Translations under genes and position numbers: made by a program
In this document: piece by piece, positions 1 through 8,150 of the stretch
Layout: each line of letters starts with the position of its first letter
Numbering within the stretch: position 1 is the stretch's first letter
Source: Sinomonas mesophila
GTDB lineage: Bacteria > Actinomycetota > Actinomycetes > Actinomycetales > Micrococcaceae
Assembly: GCF_001999765.1 (NCBI RefSeq)
Contig: NZ_MTIC01000028.1
Span: 1-62,432, forward strand
DNA: 62,432 nucleotides
Direction of reading: 5' to 3'
The notes under the pieces: model-generated
Databases searched by the model: none
Told to the model about the DNA's origin: nothing
The model's input: only the letters and a program-made list of their open reading frames with translations

Positions 1-149
1 TCCGCAGAATCCGTGGCGCCGCCGCCCTTCGGGTGGACGGGCCCGGGCGGGTGCAAGCGAACAAGTTCGCCAGCCGGAAAAACGAAGGGGGCGGGGGAGC
101 GCGGCTGGTCACCACAGCCTCCCAGCCCACCAACCGCAAGGAGAACACC

Positions 150-1133
150 GTGAAGAAGACCCTCACGATCGACGGCCCCGCCTCGATGCTCGCCCACATC
201 GACCACTCGTTCGGCCGCACCCCACAGGACAGCGTCGTCGTCATCACCATCGGCCGCACCGGCCACCTCGGCGCCGGGCTCCGCATGCTCCTGACCGAGG
301 ACCAGGACCCCGACAGGACCGCCGCCCGCATCATGCACCTCGCCACGAGCGCCACCACGGAATCGATCTTCGTCGCCGTCTACACCGAGGACCCCAAAAC
401 CGCGGCCGTCATCGGCGAGCACGTGCACGAGCGCGCGGCCTGCCTCGGCCTCGACGTCTTCGCCAGCGTCCACGTCACCACGGCCGGCTGGCAGCGCCTA
501 GACCGCCCCGGCCAGTCCGGCACCGCCCAAGAGGTCCAGGACAGCGTCATCAGCGCCGAGATGATCGCCCGTGGGTCCGTCGTCCTCGACGCTGCCCCCG
601 CCGACGTGCCATTCACCGGCGCCCCCGACGCCGCCGAGCGGATCGCCGCCGTCGCCCCGAAGCGCCCGGCGGCCGCGGTCGCGTGGTGGCACGCCCTGAT
701 CAACGCCGACCAGCCGATCATCGCCGCCGACGCCTACCAGCTCGCCGCCGCCCTCTCCCGGCCCAGCGAGCTGCGCGACCGCCTGATCGCGGCGACCATC
801 GGCACCGGACGCGAGCCCTCCAGCTCACTCGGAACCCTCCTCCTCGGCAAAGCCGGCACCAATCCCGACTGGCACCGGGCCGAGAAGGCCGCGGCCAGGC
901 TCACCGAAGCCCTCGCCCACACCCCCGCAGGGCACCGGGCAGGCATCCTCGCCGCCCTCGGCTGGCTCGCCTGGCTCAAGGGCCACGGCACCGCAGCAGA
1001 CGCATGGATCACCCGGGCCCGCGAGGACAACTCCCGCTACCGCCTCGCGAACCTCCTCGGGCAGCTCATCCACCGCGAGCTCGCACCGGTCGCGATGAAC
1101 CCCGACACCGCCTACCAGCGGCACCGCCCCTGA
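150..1133 (+). CDS. DUF4192 domain-containing protein
   Basis: This 327-residue protein has the DUF4192 signature at its N-terminus: a helix ending in GRTPQDSVVVITIGR, then a glycine-rich strand with LRMLL, as in actinobacterial proteins of this uncharacterised family. The alanine-rich C-terminal half looks helical. The open frame begins further upstream, but GTG at 150 is preferred because AAGGAG lies six bases before it and the conserved domain begins right there. The function of DUF4192 is not known to me. Related copies are common on actinobacterial plasmids and chromosomes. A hairpin terminator follows the stop. Confidence 0.8.
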   Translation: MKKTLTIDGPASMLAHIDHSFGRTPQDSVVVITIGRTGHLGAGLRMLLTEDQDPDRTAARIMHLATSATTESIFVAVYTEDPKTAAVIGEHVHERAACLGLDVFASVHVTTAGWQRLDRPGQSGTAQEVQDSVISAEMIARGSVVLDAAPADVPFTGAPDAAERIAAVAPKRPAAAVAWWHALINADQPIIAADAYQLAAALSRPSELRDRLIAATIGTGREPSSSLGTLLLGKAGTNPDWHRAEKAAARLTEALAHTPAGHRAGILAALGWLAWLKGHGTAADAWITRAREDNSRYRLANLLGQLIHRELAPVAMNPDTAYQRHRP

Positions 1134-1145
1134 CCCCGGCACCGC

Positions 1146-1172
1146 GGCCGCCCCACCCCGCCTGGGGCGGCC
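1146..1172 (+). terminator. Hairpin terminator after the DUF4192 gene
   Basis: Nine-base arms GGCCGCCCC and GGGGCGGCC pair perfectly around a nine-base loop, 12 bases after the DUF4192 stop codon. There is no T tract, which is usual for high-GC actinobacteria. Confidence 0.6.
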
Positions 1173-1214
1173 GTCCTCAGCCCGTTCATGGCTCGACCGA
1201 GAGAAAATCACCTC

Positions 1215-1463
1215 ATGGACGAGGCATCTAGTGTCCAGCTGCTGGCCAGCGGGACGGATCCTGAGCTCACCGCCCTCGAATCGATGGCATCCCAACTGGA
1301 CGGTTTCGACGATACGACGAGGCACCGGATACTTCTGTGGCTGGTCGATCGCTACCACGTCACCATTCCAATACAACTGGAACTGGAAAAGTGCCGCAGG
1401 GGGTCCAAGAGCTGGGAACGCATGGCCAGGGCACTGGCAGAACGATTGGAATACTCGATCTAG
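1215..1463 (+). CDS. Small helical hypothetical protein
   Basis: This encodes 82 residues predicted to be mostly helical, containing LDGFDDTTRHRILLWLVDRYHV. That resembles the short 'L..L.....R.L.WL..R' motif of small phage and plasmid proteins. The ATG at 1215 is chosen over the in-frame ATG at 1188, which lies close to the preceding terminator. A GAGAG stretch about a dozen bases upstream is a weak ribosome site. No function can be assigned. Confidence 0.55.
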   Translation: MDEASSVQLLASGTDPELTALESMASQLDGFDDTTRHRILLWLVDRYHVTIPIQLELEKCRRGSKSWERMARALAERLEYSI

Positions 1464-1554
1464 CGAGCAGAGGCCGTCCTGCTCCGGAAAGGGGGCCCGG
1501 CTCAGCACGGCTTCCCTGCGCCTATCCGGCCAGACGGCCGCTAGCCTAGAACCC

Positions 1555-1704
1555 ATGCACCCCCCCGACGAGCAGGAGAGCACCTTCGAGCAGGCCCTCG
1601 AGCGCGAGCTCGCCCTGGCCGACCTCTTCGAACAGCCCAGCCTCGGCCCCCTCGACATCGCCCAGGCAGTCGAGCACGAGGCCGACGAAGAGGCCCAGGA
1701 CTAG
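1555..1704 (+). CDS. Short acidic hypothetical protein
   Basis: A 49-residue acidic, helical peptide rich in Glu, Asp and Leu. Codon use (strong third-position GC) looks coding only from the ATG at 1555 onward, while the upstream part of the open frame does not. There is no clear ribosome site. A TAGCCT-like -10 hexamer lies just before the start, so a leaderless transcript is possible. Function unknown, and a chance open frame cannot be excluded. Confidence 0.4.
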   Translation: MHPPDEQESTFEQALERELALADLFEQPSLGPLDIAQAVEHEADEEAQD

Positions 1705-1889
1705 ACTCACGTCACCAGCGCCGGCCCCGAGCGCAGCGCCGGAGCCGGCGGCAGCTCCAATTCAATAGACTTCCCAGATTTCCCTGCGGTTGGGGAAAAC
1801 CCTGCGGGGCGGCAGAACGGGGCGGATTCAACGGATCGTTGCAACACGATCTGGCTGACACACCCCGAGATTAGTCCGTTCCCCCGCCT

Positions 1890-1924
1890 GATGGCAGGCT
1901 CCTTGTGGTGGGGAGCCTGCCATC
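1890..1924 (-). terminator. Strong hairpin terminator, 13-bp stem
   Basis: GATGGCAGGCTCC (1890-1902) pairs perfectly with GGAGCCTGCCATC (1912-1924) across a nine-base loop. It lies beyond the stop codon of the minus-strand gene ending at 1976 and probably ends that transcript. The surrounding 1705-1975 holds no convincing gene. Confidence 0.65.
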
Positions 1925-1975
1925 GCTTCACCTGGACCTCACGCCGCAACTACAAGGGCTCGTGCTTTGGCGATA

Positions 1976-2422
1976 TCAGTGCTTGGGCCCGTAGCCGAAG
2001 TCGCGCAGAGTAAGGAGCTCCCCGCCGAGCGAGACTCGCACCTGCTCGGGGGACGTAGGCGCCGGCCACGTGGCCTCAACGAGAACTGCCTCGGCAGCGA
2101 TGCGCCGGAGACGGTCCTTCTCCTCCTCGCTCCCGAACTCGAAATCAGGAATCCGTCTCTTCTCTCCCAGCTTGCTCCAGCCGAAGCTGTAGAAGTAGAC
2201 GATCGCACGCTCCTCTCCATTCTCGCTGTACTGCTCGGAATATGTGTCGAAGGGGACGTACTTGTCCCCAGCCTGGAGAACGTGTCCCCAGCGGCTGCCG
2301 TAGTTGTAGGCGCCGAGCCCATAGAGGCGGCAGTCCCGGTCGCGGTCCTCGACAACGTGACGGAATGTCTCACCGTTCAGCGGCAAAACCCGGGGCTCTT
2401 GAAGATAAATGTCCTTGAACAT
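1976..2422 (-). CDS. Hypothetical protein, possible second immunity protein
   Basis: This 148-residue soluble protein has many aromatic and acidic residues, including a central segment with YGSRWGHVLQAG, and no recognisable catalytic motif. ATG at 2422 is chosen because GGGAG lies about six bases upstream; a TTG four codons earlier is possible. It lies 70 bp downstream of the 113-residue gene on the same strand. Its size and composition fit an immunity or orphan protein of a contact-dependent toxin locus, but that is inferred from context only. The family is not recognised. Confidence 0.6.
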   Translation of the reverse strand: MFKDIYLQEPRVLPLNGETFRHVVEDRDRDCRLYGLGAYNYGSRWGHVLQAGDKYVPFDTYSEQYSENGEERAIVYFYSFGWSKLGEKRRIPDFEFGSEEEKDRLRRIAAEAVLVEATWPAPTSPEQVRVSLGGELLTLRDFGYGPKH

Positions 2423-2492
2423 CAACGCTCCCAACGAGGTGCCGCGTTCGGTTCCCTACGCCTGTCTGGGACGAGCAGTTCGCCGTTGCGCC

Positions 2493-2834
2493 TCACGTTT
2501 GCTCCTCGTCGACCCGAAGATTCTCTACGTTCACGTAGTAGACCCGGCGCGCTAAGTCGGCCGGACTATTGAACTCGTACTGCTCCTGGACCACGAGAAG
2601 CTCAAGAGCGGCGACTCGATCAAGCACTTCTGGCTCGTCGGACCAGTGGCCACTCCAAACCTGGATCTGGCCTTCCTGGAGAAGAGAGATCAATGCAGAG
2701 GAGACCTCCGTGAGCACGGATTCAGGGTCAACCAGTTGCTGGACCCTGACCGTTGCTGCGATCTCCGGCAGCGGAATCAGATCCTCAAGACCCAATGCGA
2801 GGATTGTTTCCTGGAGGGGCGTACGGGTGTTCAC
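2493..2834 (-). CDS. Hypothetical protein, candidate immunity protein
   Basis: This 113-residue protein has an N-terminal helix LGLEDLIPLPEIAATVR and a C-terminal segment with FNSPADLARRVYYVNVEN. No catalytic motif is seen. The GTG start overlaps the TGA of a short upstream reading frame (GTGA), the arrangement of a translationally coupled partner. That upstream frame is cut by the IS30-family element, so this gene may be the surviving immunity partner of a disrupted toxin gene. Toxin-immunity assignment is inference from architecture; the family is not recognised. Confidence 0.6.
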   Translation of the reverse strand: MNTRTPLQETILALGLEDLIPLPEIAATVRVQQLVDPESVLTEVSSALISLLQEGQIQVWSGHWSDEPEVLDRVAALELLVVQEQYEFNSPADLARRVYYVNVENLRVDEEQT

Positions 2835-3010
2835 GACATTCCCAAGGGGACGTAGGGGTCATTCGGCGGGCCGCCGAAGTACTTGAGGCGTGAAGACGCG
2901 AAGGTCATGCTCGCGACGATACTTCAGTGACTCTGTCGACACACGACCGCAGCCTTGACGTCGTTTCCGGTTCGGCTGAGATCGAAGTATCTTCGCCGTC
3001 GCCCCTCAAC
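2831..3010 (-). pseudogene. Truncated, frameshifted remnant upstream of the candidate immunity gene
   Basis: Two overlapping minus-strand frames look protein-like between the IS element and the GTG at 2834. One ends at 2859 with STESLKYRREHDLRVFTPQ. The other ends at 2831 with KYFGGPPNDPYVPLGMS and overlaps the next start codon. Together they look like the frameshifted C-terminus of one protein, perhaps a secreted toxin, whose upstream part was lost at the IS30-family insertion. The frames are seen directly; the reconstruction and toxin role are inference. Confidence 0.35.
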
Positions 3011-3013
3011 TAC

Positions 3014-4689
3014 GGTTTCAAGGTCCGCCGTGACCCTTCAGAGCTTGACAGGTTCTTCATAACCCGAAGAATGATCCGCTGATGGCAGCTAGCTTTTCCA
3101 GCCGCTGAGCGGGGGTGTCCCAGCCGAGCGTCTTGCGTGGCCTGAAGTTGAGTTGGTGGGCGACACGCTGGAGTTCCTCGAGGCCGTGGACGGAGAGATC
3201 CGTGCTCTTGGGGAAGTACTGGCGCAGGAGCCCGTTCATGTTCTCGTTCGACCCGCGCTGCCATGGCGATGCCCGCTCGCAGAAGTACACGGGCATCCCT
3301 GTCTTCGAGGTGAACGAGTCATGCCCTGCCATTTCGGCACCTTGGTCCCACGTCAGGGACCCACGCAGGTTTGAAGGAGCGTTATCGAATGCCGCGACGA
3401 GTGCGTTGCAGACCTCCTCTGAGGAGTGCCCATCGGGCAGGTGCAGCAAAATAAGAAAGCGGGTTGTCCTCTCGATCAGGGTTCCTATGGCCGATCGGTT
3501 CCCACATCCTTTGATGAGGTCCCCCTCCCAATGGCCAGGCACTTGGCGGTCTTCGATGACGGCGGGCCGGTCCTGGATCATGACCATCGGGGCGGAGAAC
3601 CGCGGGCGCCGCTCCTGGGGGTTCCGCCGGCGTCGGCGGCGTATCCTTCCGGTCCTCAATAGGGGCACAGAATCGCGCCTGAGTCCCGAGCCGTCGCTGC
3701 GGTAGACCGACTTGTAGATCGTCTCCGGGCTCACCCGCATCTCGGGCTCGTCGGGGAAGTCCATCTCGAGCGTCGCGTGGATCTGCTCCGGCGACAGGCG
3801 CAGATCCAGCTTCGCCTGGACGTGCCTGCGGAGCTTCCCACACCGGGCGAGCTTGAATTCCTTTGGGCGCGGACGCCGCAGGGCTGCCTTGCGGTGCGCC
3901 GCGTAGGGCTCGTACCCGCGCACCGGATCACTGTTGCGGGCGATTTCCCGACTCACTGTCGACGGCGACCGTTTCAGCACAGCCGCGATCGCGCGGACCG
4001 ATGAACCGGCCGCGCGCAGGTCGCGGATCGTCTCGCGCTCTTCCAGAGAGAGGAATCTGGCGTCGATCTCCTTCTCGAGGATGAAGAGCCCCATCCCGGC
4101 CGTGTTGTCCATGGCTTGGTTGTAGCCGCCCACGACCCGCCCGTCGGGGTAGACGCGCCGCCCGTGAGACTTCCGCACGCCGGCGTCCCAGTCCAAAGCC
4201 GTGTTGCGATGGACACCCACGGCCGCAGCAGCTTCCCGCCGCGTCATTCCCGAAGCCCTCAGCTCCAAGTACTCCGCCCGGCGGCCCGGCGGCAGTGGGG
4301 GACGCGCGCGAGCCAGGCCAGCGGACCGGACCCAGCCATTCGCGGCACTGGGCGAAACACCGAAATGACGCGCCGCATGGGCGACCTTGACGCCTGCACG
4401 GACAGCATCGAGGAACTGCGACTTCACCTCCAAGGAGTACTTCCGCCGCCCGTCACGGGCTGACTCACGCTCGCACGCCGGCCCAGCCGCCTTGGCCCAC
4501 CGGTAGCAGACGCTCCTAGAAATCCCCACGAGCTCAGAGGCGGCCAAGGCATTGCCCGCCTCCTCCAATGCGGCGAAGAACCTCGCACGGTCCTCCGCCG
4601 TATACCTCTGATACCTACGGTTCCCGGACCCAGTAGCCATGGTCGTCGCACTCCAAAATCCCTTGAATGTTGCAACGACTGTTGGAACC
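3014..4689 (-). mobile_element. IS30-family insertion sequence (approximate ends)
   Basis: The element carries one IS30-type transposase. Imperfect terminal inverted repeats are suggested by GGTTTCAA at 3014-3021 and TTGGAACC at 4682-4689, giving about 1.68 kb. No convincing target-site duplication was found beside these positions, so the ends are provisional. It truncates the gene remnant at 2831-3010. Confidence 0.65.
3057..4640 (-). CDS. IS30-family transposase
   Basis: The 527-residue protein is longer than classic IS30 transposases because of an N-terminal extension with extra helix-turn-helix segments (AASELVGISRSVCYRWAKA and TRREAAAAVGVHRNTALDW). The IS30 core follows: an HTH with LKRSPSTVSREIARN, then the DDE nuclease with GHWEGDLIKG (first Asp), LTWDQGAEM (second Asp) and NENMNGLLRQYFPK (Glu). 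The C-terminus RPRKTLGWDTPAQRLE is diagnostic of the family. All three acidic residues are present, so the enzyme looks intact. The start at 4640 (MATGSGNRRYQ) fits homologues; the frame stays open upstream to 4772 without coding character. Confidence 0.92.
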   Translation of the reverse strand: MATGSGNRRYQRYTAEDRARFFAALEEAGNALAASELVGISRSVCYRWAKAAGPACERESARDGRRKYSLEVKSQFLDAVRAGVKVAHAARHFGVSPSAANGWVRSAGLARARPPLPPGRRAEYLELRASGMTRREAAAAVGVHRNTALDWDAGVRKSHGRRVYPDGRVVGGYNQAMDNTAGMGLFILEKEIDARFLSLEERETIRDLRAAGSSVRAIAAVLKRSPSTVSREIARNSDPVRGYEPYAAHRKAALRRPRPKEFKLARCGKLRRHVQAKLDLRLSPEQIHATLEMDFPDEPEMRVSPETIYKSVYRSDGSGLRRDSVPLLRTGRIRRRRRRNPQERRPRFSAPMVMIQDRPAVIEDRQVPGHWEGDLIKGCGNRSAIGTLIERTTRFLILLHLPDGHSSEEVCNALVAAFDNAPSNLRGSLTWDQGAEMAGHDSFTSKTGMPVYFCERASPWQRGSNENMNGLLRQYFPKSTDLSVHGLEELQRVAHQLNFRPRKTLGWDTPAQRLEKLAAISGSFFGL

Positions 4690-5143
4690 CGCCCGGTTGT
4701 GGTGGCCGGCCGCCCCGCATTCTTTATCCCGGGGCATTCTGTAATTCCCGAATTCCGGGAATTCGTCTCCAATGAAGTGGCCTCGTGCCCCAGTCCCTCA
4801 GAAGGCCCCCGGACGAAAGACAGAAGAGCAGGCTTGGGACAGGCGCGTGCAAAGTCGGATCCCCCTTAGGGCGTCGAGCTTCCTCACGGACGGGCGGGGT
4901 AGAGCGGATGGGGCTTTATTCCGCGGACTCACGCGGTTGTGGCTATTCGCCGGCTGCTGACGGTCCCACCTGTGAATTTGACTCGCTTGGTCCAAAAAAG
5001 CTTTGAAAATTGCCAGAGAAATAGGGTGGAAACCCTTCCGATAAACCGTGGCATAAACTAGAATTGAAGCATCAAAAGGCGACGGCAATTAGGTCCCTCA
5101 GACGAACGAAACCAGAGTGATACGAAACGAAGGACTGAGACCC
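4690..5143. other. Gene-free stretch, AT-rich upstream of nrdH
   Basis: No convincing gene is seen. The segment from about 4975 to 5090 is much richer in A and T than the surroundings and contains TAAACT near 5055, a plausible -10 element for the nrdH transcript. A near-palindromic GAATTCCGGGAATTC lies at 4749-4763. Confidence 0.4.
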
Positions 5144-5401
5144 ATGAACACCGAGACTCCCGCCCAGGTCACCGTCTATAGCAAGCCGGCCTGCGTCCAG
5201 TGCACCGCGACGAAGCGCGCGCTCGACAGCAAGGGCATCGCCTACACCGAGGTCGACGTCACCCAGAGCCCCAGCGCCCTGGAGTACATCAGCGACGAGC
5301 TCGGCTACTCCCAGGCGCCCGTCGTCGTCGTCGACGACCACAACCACTGGTCCGGCTTCCGCCCCGACCTCATTGACCGGCTCGCCGCCACGGCCGCCTG
5401 A
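5144..5401 (+). CDS. nrdH: Glutaredoxin-like protein NrdH
   Basis: This 85-residue thioredoxin-fold redoxin has the active-site motif CVQC, a cis-proline region QAPVVVV and the C-terminal signature [10 protein letters not shown], which separates NrdH from ordinary glutaredoxins. NrdH is the cytoplasmic electron donor for class Ib ribonucleotide reductase and is reduced by thioredoxin reductase. ATG at 5144 is preferred over an upstream in-frame ATG because AAGGA lies about nine bases before it and the fold begins there. No nrdEFI genes are nearby, so it is an orphan plasmid copy. Confidence 0.9.
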   Translation: MNTETPAQVTVYSKPACVQCTATKRALDSKGIAYTEVDVTQSPSALEYISDELGYSQAPVVVVDDHNHWSGFRPDLIDRLAATAA

Positions 5402-5431
5402 GACCGGCCCGGATCGGAAGGAGCCCCCACG

Positions 5432-5809
5432 ATGGACAGCTACATCGACGCCGACGGCGACCCGCCTACGAGGACGGCGACCCGCCTACGAGGCTTACTA
5501 CAAGGGGAGTGCGGAGCACACCGGGGCCGTCATCGGCCGGCCCGACCTCGCCGAGGGCATCGCGGCCCTGGGCCTCTGGCGCCTCGACCGCAGCCGGTTC
5601 TCACCCGACCTCATCCGCACGATCGGAATCCATCCACGCCCTGCAGGACGACGAGCCCCGGGAACACATAGATGCCGTGTGGTGGCAGGCCCAGCAGGCC
5701 GCCGACAACGCCCTCGGCACCGTGCCCTCCGGGCCCGCCCCGGTCTTCCCCTTCTTCAACCGAGCCCTCACCGCCCGGATCGCAGCCCCGCCGCCGCGGC
5801 CCCGCCTAA
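5432..5809 (+). pseudogene. Frameshifted hypothetical gene with a tandem 20-bp repeat
   Basis: The gene starts with AAGGAG and ATG at 5432, but the coding signal jumps between all three forward frames. Residues DSYIDADGD are read in the first frame, [24 protein letters not shown] in a second, and [20 protein letters not shown] in a third. The first jump falls in a tandem duplication of GACGGCGACCCGCCTACGAG (5453-5472 and 5473-5492). Restoring one C in each copy would give an in-frame repeat DGDPAYE. The third shift is near 5625. A TAA at 5807 in the original frame may be the true stop. It could be a decayed gene or homopolymer sequencing errors. The product is unrecognised. Confidence 0.55.
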
Positions 5810-5822
5810 GGAGCACGCCGAC

Positions 5823-6116
5823 ATGTCCGAGTACACAAAGGACCTCGACGCAGCCTGGCTCGCCGGCCAGCCCATATCCCTCCCTGCCGCCGAGGCACCC
5901 TACATCAACCACCCCGAGGTCCACGCGCTGAACCAGACGCTCGAGCAGCTGCGCGCCACCCGCTACTGGACCCACCTCGAGCCGGACGTCGCGACCGCCT
6001 GCCGAAAGGCCGTCGCGGCGATCGCCGACGAGATCCGGCACCACACCGACATCCACGAACTCGACCCCACCCCAGAAGCAGACCAGAACCCGACCACACC
6101 GAAGGAGACCGCCATC
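5823..6116 (+). CDS. Hypothetical module in frame with SSB, no intervening stop
   Basis: An AAGGAG site precedes ATG at 5823. The reading frame encodes about 98 residues ([15 protein letters not shown], then a mainly helical region) and runs straight into the SSB coding sequence without a stop codon. A second AAGGAG lies nine bases before the SSB ATG at 6117, so SSB can be made alone. The longer product would be a 260-residue fusion. A lost stop through a frameshift is equally possible, since the preceding gene is frameshifted too. The module is not recognised. Confidence 0.5.
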
Positions 6117-6605
6117 ATGGCCGCAGGAGAGACCACCATCACCGTCATCGGCAACCTCACCAACGACCCCGAGCTCCGCTTCACCCCGTCGGGCTCCGCC
6201 GTCGCCAACTTCACCGTGGCCTCCACGCCGCGCACCTTCGACCGCCAGTCCAACGAGTGGAAGGACGGCGAGACCCTGTTTCTGCGCGCCTCCATCTGGC
6301 GCGAGGCCGCCGAGAACGTCGCCGAATCCCTGACCAAGGGCATGCGCGTCATCGTCTCCGGCCGGCTCAAGAGCCGCAGCTACGAGACCAAGGAAGGCGA
6401 GAAGCGCACCGTCATCGAGCTCGAGGCAGACGAGGTCGCTCCGAGCCTGAAGTTCGCCACGGCGAAAGTCAGCCGCAACAACCGCGGCGCCGGCCAGGGA
6501 CCGGACCAGCAGCTCGCCCAGCACCGTCCCCAGCAGGAAGACCCCTGGGGCGCACACCAAGACCCCTTCGGCAACCAGGGCGTCGACGCCGAGCCCCCCT
6601 TCTGA
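6117..6605 (+). CDS. ssb: Single-stranded DNA-binding protein
   Basis: A 162-residue SSB with the OB-fold signature [26 protein letters not shown], then [21 protein letters not shown] and [33 protein letters not shown] split over the remaining strands. The glutamine- and glycine-rich tail ends in the acidic tip DAEPPF, which in bacterial SSBs recruits partner proteins. The start at 6117 fits homologues exactly and has AAGGAG upstream. Plasmid SSBs usually protect single strands during conjugative transfer and replication. Confidence 0.95.
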   Translation: MAAGETTITVIGNLTNDPELRFTPSGSAVANFTVASTPRTFDRQSNEWKDGETLFLRASIWREAAENVAESLTKGMRVIVSGRLKSRSYETKEGEKRTVIELEADEVAPSLKFATAKVSRNNRGAGQGPDQQLAQHRPQQEDPWGAHQDPFGNQGVDAEPPF

Positions 6606-6649
6606 CCTGCAGGAGCGGCCCCGGAGGATGGCGCTCGTTCCGTCCTACG

Positions 6650-6689
6650 GGTAACCTCGGAAACGGGAAACATCGTTACTACTGTTACC
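6650..6689 (+). promoter_or_regulatory. Probable KfrA operator repeats
   Basis: GGTAAC at 6650-6655 faces GTTACC at 6684-6689, and GTTAC occurs twice in direct orientation nine bases apart (6675-6679 and 6684-6688). These lie immediately upstream of the KfrA-like gene. KfrA proteins are known to repress their own promoters by binding repeats of this kind; the assignment here is inferred from position. Confidence 0.45.
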
Positions 6690-6706
6690 ACGCGAGGGAG
6701 ACGCCG

Positions 6707-7294
6707 ATGACCGAACAGGCTACCGCCGAGCAGAAGGCAGCCGAGGCTGCCGAGGCCCTAGGCTCCGAGGGGGCCGCCGTTACCGCCCGCGCCGTGCGCG
6801 CCCGCTCCGGGGTGCGCATGGCCGTCGCCGTCGAGGCCGCCCGCGCCTGGAACGAGGCCGAGGCGAAGGCCGCCGTGGTGCCGGACCCGCCGGCCGCCGT
6901 CGAGGCCCGATTCGCCGCCCTGTGGCGCGAGGCCGTGATCGCGGCCCGGGCCGAGCACTCGGAGGCCAAGGCCGGCTGGCAGGCCAAGCTCGACGAGCTC
7001 GACGCCGAACGGCGCACCCTGGCCGACGAGGTCGAACAGCTCGAGGGCGAGCGGGACGAAGCCCGCAGAGAACGCGACGAGGCCGGCACGGAAGCAGACC
7101 GCCTGCGCGAGCAGGCCGCGTCGGCCGCGGCCGCCGCAGCGGAGACCCTGGCCGAGCAGCGCTCCCGCGCAGACCGGGCCGAAGCCCGAGCCGAGGCCGT
7201 CGAGCGCGAACGCGACCGCCTCATCGAGGAGCGCCAGGCACTCCTGAACGAGCGCGACGAACTGCGCGACCGGATCCGCAAGCAGAAAGACTGA
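6707..7294 (+). CDS. KfrA-like DNA-binding coiled-coil protein
   Basis: A 195-residue protein. Residues 1-70 match the KfrA N-terminal DNA-binding domain, including VRARSGVRMAVAVEAARAWN. The rest is a long alanine-, glutamate- and arginine-rich coiled coil from about residue 85 to the end. KfrA proteins are plasmid-encoded, autoregulated alpha-helical DNA-binding proteins that support stable maintenance and partition. ATG at 6707 is chosen over the longer open frame because GAGGGAG precedes it and the conserved domain starts there. The GTTAC repeats upstream are the likely operator. Confidence 0.85.
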   Translation: MTEQATAEQKAAEAAEALGSEGAAVTARAVRARSGVRMAVAVEAARAWNEAEAKAAVVPDPPAAVEARFAALWREAVIAARAEHSEAKAGWQAKLDELDAERRTLADEVEQLEGERDEARRERDEAGTEADRLREQAASAAAAAAETLAEQRSRADRAEARAEAVERERDRLIEERQALLNERDELRDRIRKQKD

Positions 7295-7430
7295 CCGGAG
7301 CGGGGGGCCAGCGACCCATCCTGCGATGGACCTCAGCGCTCCATTGCGCCAGATTGTCGGTGGAGTGAGTGACCATGACAGGTACGGGCCGGGGCCCGAC
7401 CTGCCCCCGGCGAGGAGGAGAGCGACTGCC

Positions 7431-7760
7431 ATGAGCGGCACGGAGGCGAACTACGTGGAAGCCCTCGCCCTGGCCTGGGCAAGGACCGACCCCTGGGAGC
7501 AGTGGATCAACTCCGCCCTCAAGGGCCAGCGCACCCCGCTGGAGGAGACCGTCCGCGAATACCTGGGCAGCCACAACCCGTTCCCCGACGACGCCGATGT
7601 CGAGGTCCAGCGACGCGACGGCACCGGCTGGGACCATGCCGTCATCGTGGAGCGGGTCGGAGTGGATGAGTGGACCGTGGAGTACGACGACGGCGAGCAG
7701 GTCTGGCGCGACCACCACGAACTGCGACGGGCACACGACAAGCCAGTGCACCAGAAATAG
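7431..7760 (+). CDS. Hypothetical protein with a Tudor/SH3-like C-terminal domain
   Basis: A 109-residue protein starting at ATG 7431 after a strong GAGGAGGAG site. The N-terminal half is helical (YVEALALAWARTDPWEQWI). The C-terminal half, with VEVQRRDGTGWDHAVIVERV and EWTVEYDDGEQVWRDHHEL, has the alternating small-barrel pattern of Tudor or SH3-like domains. No enzyme motif is visible. It heads a closely spaced run of three small genes. Confidence 0.65.
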   Translation: MSGTEANYVEALALAWARTDPWEQWINSALKGQRTPLEETVREYLGSHNPFPDDADVEVQRRDGTGWDHAVIVERVGVDEWTVEYDDGEQVWRDHHELRRAHDKPVHQK

Positions 7761-7779
7761 GAAGAACACGGGGGAACCA

Positions 7780-7878
7780 ATGAGCAGCACGACACCCGTC
7801 GAGACCAGCAAGAAGCACTTCCTGGTGCTGAGCGAAATGGCGGCCCAGCTGGAGGCGATCCTGAACCGCGCGGCATAG
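7780..7878 (+). CDS. Small 32-residue peptide gene
   Basis: The gene runs from ATG 7780, shortly after a GGGGGAA site, to a TAG that overlaps the next GTG start by one base. The peptide is helical (KHFLVLSEMAAQLEAIL). Its spacing between two co-directional genes supports a real, translationally coupled small protein, but it is unrecognised. Confidence 0.45.
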   Translation: MSSTTPVETSKKHFLVLSEMAAQLEAILNRAA

Positions 7879-8144
7879 TGTTCGTGGGGGGTTCCTGCAC
7901 CCGGGATCCGTTCGGCACTATCCTCTGCGAGGCGTGGAAGGTGGATAACCTGGCCTGCGACACGATCATGGCTGCGTTCATGTCTCAGATGACGAGCGAG
8001 TGCGAGCGCGCGCAGATCCAGCCGCCCAGCCTCGCTGAAGTGCTCGAATCGCTGCCGCTTGCGATCAACAGCGCCGGTTACCCCGACGTGGACCTCGACG
8101 GCATGATCAGGCAGATGCGTCGTGCCGTGCCAGACATGCTCTAG
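7878..8144 (+). CDS. Hypothetical protein, 88 residues
   Basis: The GTG at 7878 shares a base with the stop of the 32-residue gene, so coupled translation is likely; another GTG two codons on is possible. The product is a small helical protein with three cysteines in its first half and the C-terminal segment LDGMIRQMRRAVPDML. No domain is recognised. Confidence 0.5.
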   Translation: MFVGGSCTRDPFGTILCEAWKVDNLACDTIMAAFMSQMTSECERAQIQPPSLAEVLESLPLAINSAGYPDVDLDGMIRQMRRAVPDML

Positions 8145-8150
8145 AGAGCA

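Noticed and set aside
3014-4689. Target-site duplication of the IS30-family element
   Set aside because: Bases next to the proposed ends do not repeat. The end positions are only approximate, so no duplication is claimed.
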